Origin: an uncultured Erysipelotrichaceae bacterium
GTDB lineage: Bacteria; Bacillota_I; Bacilli_A; Erysipelotrichales; Erysipelotrichaceae
Assembly (NCBI GenBank): GCA_947175465.1
Contig: CAMWMY010000020.1
Location: 1 to 11,759, forward strand
Reading direction: 5' to 3'
DNA: 11,759 nucleotides
Each line of letters begins with the position of its first letter. Positions within the stretch are counted from its first letter, which is position 1. The notes under the pieces were generated by a model, which saw only the letters and a program-made list of their open reading frames with translations, had not been told where the DNA came from and searched no databases. Positions 5,919 through 11,759 of this stretch are shown here, piece after piece. The translations under genes and the position numbers were made by a program.

Positions 5919-7484
5919 ATGAAACAATTAAAAAATAAGATACCTCTTTTTTGTACGGGGGATATCGGAGGGTTAACATATACACTTACAAATAATATAG
6001 TGAATTATCTTATTGTTATTGCAACTTTATCAGGAGTGCTAGCATGGCCAGATGAACTTGTTTATGGGCGTGTTATTCCAGGAATGTCGATAGGATTGAT
6101 GCTGAGTGGTATATATTATGCTTATATGGCATATAAGTTAGGAAAAAAAGAGGGAAGAAGCGATGTGACTGCTCTTCCATCAGGGGTATCGACACCTGCT
6201 ATGTTTGTGATTTTATATGGGGTTATTATGCCTTTACATTATGCATTAGAAGATCCTTACCTTACATGGTCAGCCGCAACAGCAGCTTGTTTTATTGGAG
6301 GATTTGTAGAATTTATGGGTGGTTTTATTGGACCATGGATGAAAAAGCGTATTCCACGAGCTGCTCTTTTAGGAACAGTTGCAGGAATAGGATTTATATG
6401 GATGGCGACACAAGGTGTATTCGATGTCTTTAGTGATCCTATTATTGGACTTCCTATTTTATTAGTGGCGATGGTGGGGGTATTTGGTGGATATCTCTTT
6501 AGAAAGAAGTTTCCACCTCTTGTATTTGCTATTTTAGGGGGAATTCTTTATGCCTTATTGTTAGGGCGAACACAAATTGATTTTTCAGGGGTTGGATTAT
6601 ATTTTCCAGATCCTGTAAATTCAGTCCAAAGTTTAATAAATGGTTTCAGTGTCATTGTTCCATATTTAACGATCATTATTCCTATTGAAATTTATAATTT
6701 TATTGAAACGATGGATAATGTAGAAGCTGCAAATGTGGCAGGGGATGCATATAATATACGAGAAGCACAATTTGCAGATGGGATTTGGACAATGGTATCT
6801 GCAACTTTAGGGGGAGTTGTCCCAAATACAGTATGGCTAGGACATGCAGGACTTAAAAAATCAGGAGCTAAAATTGGTTTTTCATGGGCTGGTGGTGTCT
6901 TATTAGGGATTGCAGGTATTTTTGGATTATTTACATTCTTTAGTCAATTAGTACCTCCAGCAATTGCAGCTATTACGTATTTATGGTGTTCAGTTGTTAT
7001 GGTGTCTCAAGCATTTAAGCATTGCAATTTTAAACATTATGCTGCGATTGCGGTAGCGATGGTACCACCGATTGCAGATTTCCTTTTTACACAAATTACG
7101 AATTCCGTAGGATTGGCTGATGTTTGGACGGAAGTATTACCAAGTGGGGTAGAAGGCTATACAAGTGAGGTAGCACAATATTTAATTGATCATGGAGTCA
7201 TGTGGAGAGGAGTTGCTGAAGTTAAATCGGGGGCGATTATTATCGGTATTATTTTAGGAAGTATGGTTGCTTTTATCATTGACAAAAAGTTAGATAAAGT
7301 TGCTATAACTTCATGCTTTGCAGCAATCTTAACTTTATTTGGCTTTATTCATAGTGCATCTTTAGGAGTTTATATAACTTCCCCTTTTATGATAGGGTAT
7401 ATAATTGTAGCAATTATCAGCTATATCCTTCATTTAGGAAGAGGGAAGTGGTTTGATGCACCTGATAATTTTGAGTATGTATAA
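5919..7484 (+). CDS. NCS2/AzgA-like purine permease family membrane protein
   Basis: A 521-residue polytopic membrane protein with about 12 or more hydrophobic segments. It shows the NCS2 (xanthine/uracil/AzgA) signature features: an ALPSG segment (85-89), a conserved acidic site in FIETMDN (E263), and ADGIWTMVSATLGG-VVPNT (286-304), which parallels the ADALGT...GT/NT region of AzgA and UraA transporters. GAGGGAG at 5904-5910 supports the start, which follows the adenine deaminase stop by 21 bases. As last gene of the operon it most likely imports adenine or another purine base for the deaminase. The subfamily is not one of the well-known PbuX/PbuG/UraA types I can name, so the substrate is inferred from neighbours. 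Confidence 0.85.
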   Translation: MKQLKNKIPLFCTGDIGGLTYTLTNNIVNYLIVIATLSGVLAWPDELVYGRVIPGMSIGLMLSGIYYAYMAYKLGKKEGRSDVTALPSGVSTPAMFVILYGVIMPLHYALEDPYLTWSAATAACFIGGFVEFMGGFIGPWMKKRIPRAALLGTVAGIGFIWMATQGVFDVFSDPIIGLPILLVAMVGVFGGYLFRKKFPPLVFAILGGILYALLLGRTQIDFSGVGLYFPDPVNSVQSLINGFSVIVPYLTIIIPIEIYNFIETMDNVEAANVAGDAYNIREAQFADGIWTMVSATLGGVVPNTVWLGHAGLKKSGAKIGFSWAGGVLLGIAGIFGLFTFFSQLVPPAIAAITYLWCSVVMVSQAFKHCNFKHYAAIAVAMVPPIADFLFTQITNSVGLADVWTEVLPSGVEGYTSEVAQYLIDHGVMWRGVAEVKSGAIIIGIILGSMVAFIIDKKLDKVAITSCFAAILTLFGFIHSASLGVYITSPFMIGYIIVAIISYILHLGRGKWFDAPDNFEYV

Positions 7485-7514
7485 GATACATAGAAATGGT
7501 GGATAAATATAAAA

Positions 7515-7557
7515 TAGAAAAAAGCAACAGGAAATAAAAATTCTGTTGCTTTTCTTA
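7515..7557 (+). terminator. Bidirectional terminator ending the purine operon
   Basis: AAAGCAACAG (7521-7530) pairs with CTGTTGCTTT (7543-7552), 10 bp, followed by TTCTTAT. On the other strand the same stem is followed by TTTTTTCTATTTT (7528 down to about 7511 on the plus strand), so it can also stop transcripts of the convergent WYL regulator gene, whose stop is about 160 bases away. The 7558-7719 stretch holds no gene; only a weak AT hairpin with T6 (7657-7677) is visible. Confidence 0.85.
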
Positions 7558-7719
7558 TATAATAAAACCTTTAGCTAGATTAGGGGTAGTAAAGGCTTTA
7601 ACGAGTTTATGATAAATCAAGGTTTAAAATTTATTCTAGTGCAAGATAATCACTTTCTATTTCTAAAATAGTTTTTTATTAATATATTTAGTTGGATAAG
7701 GATAGTTATAAGTTATATT

Positions 7720-8670
7720 TTAAGACTTACAATAATGTTGATACAATTCCTCGGATTTCTTTTTCATTAGCTGGACCAATTCTAGAGGTTCTAAAACAGT
7801 GGCATTATGACCAAACGATAGGAGAAAGTCAGCTACCCATTCTAAGGTTGAATGCTGTATTTTCATATCGATCATACCATCTCCTGTTGATAAAACCTTT
7901 AATCCTCTAGCTAATAAAAATTCTGTTTCACAACGTTTAACCCCTATATTTGTGAGTTTTATTTTTATATGATAATCTCTACCAACTTCTAAGTTTTCAA
8001 GATAATGTTGGATGGAAGAGGGAATCGGATATTGCTCGATAGGATAAGGTTTTTCCTCTATGATTTCTTGTATACGGTCCACACGAAATTCACGAATTTG
8101 TTTTGCTTTTGTACAATAAGCAGGACAATACCATAAGCCACTCATAGCATATAAACCAATAGGAATGATAGTACGTATACTTTCTGCATTTGTTGATGTA
8201 TAACGAATAGTAATAGATAGTTGTTTTGTGACACTATGAAAGATCTTTTTTAATAAAGGGGAAGAGCGATGACGATCAGGAATCCAAAATACAATTTTAT
8301 TTTGGATGTGCATAATACTTTTTTGGATATCTAAAGGTAAATAGTTTAAAAATTTTTTTAAGGCGGAAATTGTTTCTTGTTCAAAAGGTAAGTCACGATA
8401 AAATTGCAAAGCTTGGCAAGCGAAAAAAAGAGCTTTTGCTTCATTTTCCGAAAAAGCAATCGGCGGTAAGATGCGTTCTTTTAAAACATGATAGCCTCCT
8501 GCTGCTCCAACTTCAGAGTAAAGAGGAAAGCCAGTTTGTTCCAATGCTTTTAAATCACGAAGGATGGTTCGTTTTGATACTGAAAATTCATTTGCTAATT
8601 CACCAACAGTGAAATATTTTTTTGCATTTATAGTTATCATCATTTCTATTAAACGTTCTGCTTTTGACAT
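7720..8670 (-). CDS. YafY-type HTH/WYL-domain transcriptional regulator
   Basis: A 316-residue regulator. Residues about 6-60 are a DeoR/HTH_11 winged helix (FTVGELANEFSVSKRTILRDL, then GGYHV in the wing). Residues about 135-205 are a WYL domain: PIGLYAMSGLWYC and FRVDRI (195-200), where the WYL triad reads WYC (180-182). A WCX-like C-terminal domain follows (about 230-310). WYL domains are sensor modules for ligands often unknown, and this YafY-like class commonly controls an adjacent divergent operon. Here the divergent unit is the ABM-like/DUF6194 pair, with a palindrome between them. AAGAAAGGAA on the minus strand (8690-8681) precedes the ATG at 8670. Whether it represses or activates is not shown by sequence; overlap of the palindrome with the start region of both units favours repression and self-control. 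Confidence 0.9.
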   Translation of the reverse strand: MSKAERLIEMMITINAKKYFTVGELANEFSVSKRTILRDLKALEQTGFPLYSEVGAAGGYHVLKERILPPIAFSENEAKALFFACQALQFYRDLPFEQETISALKKFLNYLPLDIQKSIMHIQNKIVFWIPDRHRSSPLLKKIFHSVTKQLSITIRYTSTNAESIRTIIPIGLYAMSGLWYCPAYCTKAKQIREFRVDRIQEIIEEKPYPIEQYPIPSSIQHYLENLEVGRDYHIKIKLTNIGVKRCETEFLLARGLKVLSTGDGMIDMKIQHSTLEWVADFLLSFGHNATVLEPLELVQLMKKKSEELYQHYCKS

Positions 8671-8690
8671 TTTTGAAAAATTCCTTTCTT

Positions 8691-8715
8691 AATAGTGACA
8701 ATAGTTGTCAGTATT
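8691..8715. promoter_or_regulatory. Palindromic operator candidate for the WYL regulator
   Basis: TGACAA (8696-8701) and TTGTCA (8705-8710) form perfect inverted arms around TAG, and the flanks AATA (8691-8694) and TATT (8712-8715) continue the symmetry with a single G/G break. This 25-bp dyad lies between the divergent genes, upstream of a TGA-TAATAT extended -10-like element (8719-8727) for the forward unit, so a bound dimer would cover the -35 region. I could not place a clear promoter for the regulator gene itself. Confidence 0.7.
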
Positions 8716-8776
8716 CCATGATAATATATTTATGTTGCAAAAGCAACCTTATGAATCACAAGAAAGGAAGAAATTT

Positions 8777-9079
8777 ATGAGAAAAAATGTAATGGAAATG
8801 GTGATTTTTCAAACACAAAATGGAGTGAAGGAAGAGCAGTTCTTACAGCTATTTGATGAATTGAATAAGGTACTTGAAAGTAGTGTAGCTGGTTTTATGA
8901 AACGTTCTTTAACAAAGGATTCGACACAAGATAAATGGGTAGAGATGGTTTGGTGGGAATCGATGGAAGCAGCCCAACAAGCGATGGAGAAGTTACCACA
9001 AGTTGAACAGTTTCAAAAATATTGTGCTCATTTAGTAGAGGAAGGAATGATGATGTTTTATTTAGAGGAAAAAGCATGA
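8777..9079 (+). CDS. ABM-like dimeric alpha-beta barrel protein
   Basis: A 100-residue protein with the fold pattern of antibiotic biosynthesis monooxygenase-type (ABM) domains: a first beta strand (VMEMVIFQTQNG), a helix (EEQFLQLFDELNKVL), the AGFMKRSL strand, then WVEMVWWESMEAAQQAMEKLP, the typical 'W-S-x-E-A' strand-helix, and a closing FYLEE strand. Such proteins form homodimeric barrels and act as small oxygenases, heme-binding proteins or enzymes of unknown role. The start at 8777 is preceded by AAAGGAAG (8763-8770); upstream in-frame codons from 8705 lie in the operator and lack a ribosome binding site. The preceding leader can form GTTGC-AAAA-GCAAC (8734-8747). Its stop overlaps the next start (ATGA), implying coupled translation. 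The function in this operon is unknown. Confidence 0.75.
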   Translation: MRKNVMEMVIFQTQNGVKEEQFLQLFDELNKVLESSVAGFMKRSLTKDSTQDKWVEMVWWESMEAAQQAMEKLPQVEQFQKYCAHLVEEGMMMFYLEEKA

Positions 9080-9543
9080 TACCAGATGATATTCTTTCTT
9101 ATTGTCTATCGAATTTACAAGATGTTGTATTAGTAGAGAGTTGGGGAGAGCGTGGAATTTTTTATAATCCTCATAATATGTTAAAAAGAGGTATCTATGT
9201 TTTAACGATAAAAGAAAAAGATGGAGCGCATGATAAAGCATCTATGTTAGATCGTGAACATATATATCGTATCAATGTAGGTTTAAGAAAAGAAACATTT
9301 ATAAAGCTATTTGGCTATCTTCCTAAACGCCCTAAGGCTGGAGAAGTAGTTGATATGGAATTTGATTTTACCACTACCAATACGATAATGCCTCACCCTG
9401 TGTATGCATGGATGGGATGGATATGTGTCCTAAACCCATCGAATGAGACCTTTGATGATTTTAAAGCTATGATACAAGAATCTTATATATTTGCGAAAGA
9501 AAAATTTGCGAAAAGAAAAATAACAGTCAAGAAAGCGATATAA
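9076..9543 (+). CDS. DUF6194-family protein
   Basis: A 155-residue cytosolic protein with the pattern of DUF6194: GERGIFYNP (24-32), YVLTIKEKDGAHDKAS, R60 and YRINVGL near 64-70, the TFIKLFG segment (74-80), and the strongly conserved MPHPVYAWMGWICVLNP (105-121), then a C-terminal helix KEKFAKR. The biochemical role of the family is unknown. ATG at 9076-9078 overlaps the preceding TGA at 9077-9079; GAGG at 9065-9068 lies just upstream. An ATG at 9022 in the same frame lies inside the previous gene and adds unrelated residues, so it is rejected. Second gene of the WYL-controlled unit. Confidence 0.85.
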   Translation: MIPDDILSYCLSNLQDVVLVESWGERGIFYNPHNMLKRGIYVLTIKEKDGAHDKASMLDREHIYRINVGLRKETFIKLFGYLPKRPKAGEVVDMEFDFTTTNTIMPHPVYAWMGWICVLNPSNETFDDFKAMIQESYIFAKEKFAKRKITVKKAI

Positions 9544-9577
9544 AGCTTTTATGGTTTTCTTTGATGGCTGGATAAAT

Positions 9578-9611
9578 AAAAAGTTGTAGCTTAATATTAG
9601 TACAACTTTTT
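9578..9611 (+). terminator. Bidirectional terminator between convergent genes
   Basis: AAAAAGTTGTA (9578-9588) pairs with TACAACTTTTT (9601-9611), an 11-bp stem with a 12-base loop. The T-run lies within the right arm and continues as TTC; on the minus strand the same happens with the left arm. It separates the DUF6194 gene from the convergent thioesterase gene and just touches before that gene's stop at 9614. Confidence 0.85.
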
Positions 9612-9613
9612 TC

Positions 9614-10003
9614 TTATCCATATTTTTGTTTTATACGTTCTTCAAAGGAAGCTTTTTTGATAATGCAGCGTTGATGTGTCGCCTCTCCAATAAGGCCAGC
9701 ATCATCTTTTGCTTCAATTAAAAACGTAATTTTTTTATTATCTATTTCTTGTATTTTCGCATGGATATAAACTTGTTTATGAAGGGGAGTTGGTGAGATA
9801 TGAGTTGTATGTATCATGATACCAACACTTGCTTCGCCATCTTCTAAATAAGGCTCTAAACATTTTTTCGCACACTCTTCCATAGCTGCAATCATCATTG
9901 GAGTTGCATATACATCAACATCTCCACTTCCTATCACACTTGCAAGCATCCTTTCTTCTACTGTTTTGATAAGGGTATACGTATTCTTTTCTATTTTCTT
10001 CAT
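9614..10003 (-). CDS. FlK-type (fluoroacetyl-CoA thioesterase-like) hotdog thioesterase
   Basis: A 129-residue single-domain hotdog protein. The ATPMMIAAMEECA motif (33-45) and the HTTHISPTP segment (65-73) match the FlK family. The catalytic triad of FlK (Thr42, Glu50, His76) maps with exact spacing to T34, E42 and H68. Expected chemistry is hydrolysis of a small acyl-CoA; fluoroacetate itself is not implied, since such homologs are common in anaerobes and their substrates are unknown. The minus-strand AAGAGGTG ribosome binding site lies around 10016-10009. It is transcribed away from the Mn-catalase-like gene. Confidence 0.85.
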   Translation of the reverse strand: MKKIEKNTYTLIKTVEERMLASVIGSGDVDVYATPMMIAAMEECAKKCLEPYLEDGEASVGIMIHTTHISPTPLHKQVYIHAKIQEIDNKKITFLIEAKDDAGLIGEATHQRCIIKKASFEERIKQKYG

Positions 10004-10024
10004 ATGGAAACACCTCTTGCCTTC

Positions 10025-10033
10025 ATTATAACA
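10025..10033 (-). promoter_or_regulatory. Extended -10 promoter of the thioesterase gene
   Basis: On the minus strand, TGT (10033-10031) directly precedes a perfect TATAAT (10030-10025). The -35 position has only TATGCA. The start site would be near 10018, giving a very short leader before the ATG at 10003 that still includes the ribosome binding site. Confidence 0.6.
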
Positions 10034-10106
10034 AAAAAGAGAGTTTATGCATATTTTTTATAAGTCTTAGACATACTAAAAATAAAGAGTTAAAGGAGAG
10101 GTGTCT

Positions 10107-10790
10107 ATGTTTATTTATGAAAATAAAGTATCTAAGGAAGTAGAGATTACAAGGCCAGATTTTCAACATTATTTACTGTTGGATCGTGCATTTGGTGGAA
10201 CTGCTTATGGATTAAATGCAGCTAAACGCTTTATTCATCAAGCATTTATGTTAAACAATAAAGAATTTCGTGAAATATTTATGCATTTAGCAGCTAAAGA
10301 GCTTACAGATATGGAAGTATTGGCGGATTTAATTCATAAGATGCATGGTGTGGATGATCGTTATTATGATGAGGATAATGATGATACACCAGCTTTTGGA
10401 ACGATTCCTCCATGTAAAGAAGAGGCGAAAGCACAAGAAAGTGGGAAAACTTCTCATATTAACAATGATTTAACGGCTGCCCTTATTCATGATTTAGAAA
10501 TAGAAACAAAAGTTTTTCATTTGTATAAAGAATTATATGAAAAGATTCAAGATGAAGGTGCAAGAAATGCATTGCAGTATTTAAGCAAATCGAAAGAAGA
10601 AACGATACTCACATTAAAAGATATGTTAAATAAACTAACACAAGGGCAAGAAGTAAAAGATTTTGGACTTGGAGATTCGCATAATGCATGGGACTTATGT
10701 GGTGGAAATTATTTTGATAAATTAAATCCAGTATTTACCAATCCAGATGAAATTCCATCTCTTCATGATAAAAAGGATCATAAATCCTAG
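10107..10790 (+). CDS. CotJC/Mn-catalase-like ferritin-fold protein lacking most metal ligands
   Basis: A 227-residue protein resembling the manganese catalase/CotJC family: it opens MFIYENKV like CotJC's MWVYEKKL, has YLLLDRAFGG (22-31), an AAKELTDME helix (62-70) and the paired helices at about 121-176. In active Mn catalases the ligands are three Glu and two His. By alignment from memory the first Glu is G35, the second is kept (E65), the EExxH His is D68, the third Glu is kept (E133), and the last His is T166. It is therefore unlikely to be a normal dimanganese catalase. A tail of about 50 residues (GLGDSHNAWDLCGGNYFDKLNP) follows. The true start is ATG 10107, with AAAGGAG at 10092-10098; a GTG two codons earlier (10101) is too near that site. 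It could be structural, or bind another metal. Confidence 0.72.
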   Translation: MFIYENKVSKEVEITRPDFQHYLLLDRAFGGTAYGLNAAKRFIHQAFMLNNKEFREIFMHLAAKELTDMEVLADLIHKMHGVDDRYYDEDNDDTPAFGTIPPCKEEAKAQESGKTSHINNDLTAALIHDLEIETKVFHLYKELYEKIQDEGARNALQYLSKSKEETILTLKDMLNKLTQGQEVKDFGLGDSHNAWDLCGGNYFDKLNPVFTNPDEIPSLHDKKDHKS

Positions 10791-10808
10791 AGGAAGTCTA
10801 TATAAATT

Positions 10809-10833
10809 GGTGTCTGTACATGGCATCTTTTTT
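10809..10833 (+). terminator. Probable terminator after the Mn-catalase-like gene
   Basis: GGTGTC (10809-10814) pairs with GGCATC (10822-10827), six pairs including two wobble pairs, followed by six T (10828-10833). It is a modest hairpin and it overlaps the -35 region of the deoC promoter. Confidence 0.5.
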
Positions 10834-10848
10834 CATTTATGATATACT
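10820..10848 (+). promoter_or_regulatory. Promoter of deoC
   Basis: ATGGCA (10820-10825, four of six -35 matches), a 17-base spacer and TATACT (10843-10848) with TGA before it, an extended -10. The start would be near 10855, leaving a short leader with GAGGG before the ATG at 10873. Confidence 0.65.
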
Positions 10849-10872
10849 TACTATGAAAGTGAGGGCAAGGCA

Positions 10873-11529
10873 ATGAATAACTACATTGATCATACATTAT
10901 TAAAAGCAGATGCTAAAAAACAAGATATAGAAAAACTTTGTGAAGAGGCAAAACAATATCATTTTGCTAGCGTTTGTGTGAATGCTTATTGGGTACCTAC
11001 ATGTGCATCCCTTTTACAAGGAAGCGATGTAAAAGTATGTACCGTTGTTGGATTTCCTTTAGGAGCTATGGCATCAGAAGCTAAAGCATTTGAAACACAA
11101 AATGCGATTGCGCAAGGTGCTGAGGAAATTGATATGGTTTTAAATATCGGTGAATTAAAAGCTGGAAATGATGAGGTTGTAAAAAAAGATATTGAAGCTG
11201 TTGTAAAGGCAGCATCAGGAAAATGTGTGAAAGTAATTTTAGAAACATGTCTTTTAACAAAAGAAGAAATAAAAAGAGCATGTGAGCTTTGTGTCGAAGC
11301 AAAAGCAACGTTTGTGAAAACATCGACAGGATTTTCAACTTCAGGAGCGAATATAGAAGATGTGAAGTTAATGAAAGAAGCTGTACAAGGAAAATGTAAA
11401 GTAAAAGCAGCTGGTGGTATTCGTTGTTATGAGGATATGAAAAAGATGATTGATGCAGGTGCTGATCGTATTGGGACCAGTGCTGGTGTAAAATTGATGC
11501 AAAACCAAGAAGTTGATGGTGGTTATTAA
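10873..11529 (+). CDS. deoC: Deoxyribose-phosphate aldolase
   Basis: Cleaves 2-deoxyribose 5-phosphate to glyceraldehyde 3-phosphate and acetaldehyde, the last step of deoxynucleoside breakdown, in the cytoplasm. The 218 residues match the short bacterial DeoC form. Seen motifs: IDHTLLK (5-11), SVCVN (33-37), VGFPLGA (59-65), EEIDMVLN with D87, FVKTSTGF (147-154) holding the Schiff-base lysine K149, and KAAGGIR with K178; GTSAG (201-205) binds the phosphate. GAGGG (10861-10865) precedes the ATG. It has its own promoter and terminator, so it is not part of a deo operon here, though it complements the purine salvage genes upstream. Confidence 0.97.
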   Translation: MNNYIDHTLLKADAKKQDIEKLCEEAKQYHFASVCVNAYWVPTCASLLQGSDVKVCTVVGFPLGAMASEAKAFETQNAIAQGAEEIDMVLNIGELKAGNDEVVKKDIEAVVKAASGKCVKVILETCLLTKEEIKRACELCVEAKATFVKTSTGFSTSGANIEDVKLMKEAVQGKCKVKAAGGIRCYEDMKKMIDAGADRIGTSAGVKLMQNQEVDGGY

Positions 11530-11542
11530 GAAGGAAGAATAT

Positions 11543-11590
11543 AAGAGTACGTTAAGTTTGAATAGCTTATCCTACTCTTTTTCTTTTCTT
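11543..11590 (+). terminator. Intrinsic terminator of deoC
   Basis: AAGAGTA (11543-11549) pairs with TACTCTT (11573-11579); TAAG and CTTA inside can extend the hairpin. TTTCTTTTCTT follows. The stretch 11591-11630 shows nothing further. Confidence 0.7.
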
Positions 11591-11636
11591 GATGATGCAT
11601 ATTAAAAATTAGCTGCTGGAAAAATAGTGAAAAGTA

Positions 11637-11665
11637 TTGCTTGTTTTTGATAAGTATGTTATCAT
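11637..11665 (+). promoter_or_regulatory. Promoter of the tRNA gene
   Basis: TTGCTT (11637-11642), a 17-base spacer and TATCAT (11660-11665) preceded by TGT (extended -10). The start would be near 11672, only about five bases before the mature tRNA 5' end. Confidence 0.65.
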
Positions 11666-11676
11666 AAATGAGCAAT

Positions 11677-11752
11677 GCCTAAATAGCTCAGTTGGTAGAG
11701 CATTCGGCTGTTAACCGACAGGTCACAGGTTCGAGTCCTGTTTTAGGCGCCA
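11677..11752 (+). tRNA. tRNA-Asn (anticodon GTT)
   Basis: A complete 76-base cloverleaf with encoded CCA. Acceptor GCCTAAA (11677-11683) pairs with TTTAGGC (11742-11748), discriminator G, then CCA (11750-11752). D-stem GCTC/GAGC (11686-11689, 11698-11701); anticodon loop CTGTTAA with GTT at 11710-11712; T-stem ACAGG/CCTGT (11725-11729, 11737-11741) around TTCGAGT. The first anticodon-stem pair is a T11703:C11719 mismatch. Confidence 0.97.
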
Positions 11753-11759
11753 TGTAACA

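Noticed and set aside
7562..7901. Shared 12-mer ATAAAACCTTTA (7562-7573 and 7890-7901) as a possible direct repeat or duplication scar
   Set aside because: The similarity does not extend beyond short AT-rich words, so chance is the simpler reading.
7692..7910. Plus-strand 72-residue frame
   Set aside because: It lies opposite the 3' end of the WYL regulator gene, has no ribosome binding site and reads as a shadow.
8705..8776. Upstream TTG start adding 24 residues to the ABM-like protein
   Set aside because: These codons fall in the palindromic operator and promoter region; AAAGGAAG before 8777 marks the likely start.
11081..11338. Minus-strand 85-residue frame inside deoC
   Set aside because: It lies opposite strongly conserved deoC sequence, is of Leu/Phe-rich shadow composition and has no start signals.

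Overview
The window is AT-rich DNA with strong GGAGG-type ribosome binding sites, intrinsic terminators ending in T-runs and a gram-positive surface protein. This points to a low-GC Bacillota. The non-LPXTG 'VNTG' sorting signal and overall codon use suggest a gut Erysipelotrichia-like bacterium, but that placement is inference. No mobile element, CRISPR array or phage gene was seen. The gene order looks chromosomal, with short transcription units separated by terminators.

Left (1-1750): a secreted, wall-anchored CAP-domain protein flanked by coiled coils, with a Pro/Glu-rich 12-residue repeat stalk. It has its own promoter and terminator. Centre-left (1825-7557): a purine salvage region. A promoter leads into a purine riboswitch of the guanine (C74) type with its own attenuator hairpin. 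Next come an unrecognised 81-residue basic, hydrophobic ORF, a second long hairpin terminator, and then three closely spaced genes: a diverged adenine deaminase paralog missing several active-site residues, a canonical adenine deaminase, and an NCS2/AzgA-like permease. The likely logic is uptake of a purine base, deamination of adenine to hypoxanthine, and guanine sensing of purine sufficiency. How much of the riboswitch transcript reaches the deaminase genes past the second terminator is unclear.

Centre-right (7720-9611): a WYL-domain repressor-type regulator diverges from a two-gene unit (ABM-like dimeric alpha-beta barrel protein plus a DUF6194-type protein, joined by an ATGA overlap). The shared intergenic region holds a near-perfect 25-bp palindrome, a good operator candidate. 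Right (9614-11752): an FlK-type thioesterase diverges from a CotJC/Mn-catalase-like protein that has lost most of its metal ligands. Then follow deoC (deoxyribose-phosphate aldolase, nucleoside catabolism) and a complete tRNA-Asn with encoded CCA.

The most notable points are the degenerate deaminase paired with an intact one, the riboswitch placed before an unknown small ORF, the degenerate Mn-catalase, and the palindromic WYL operator. The clearest promoters share an extended TGN -10 element.
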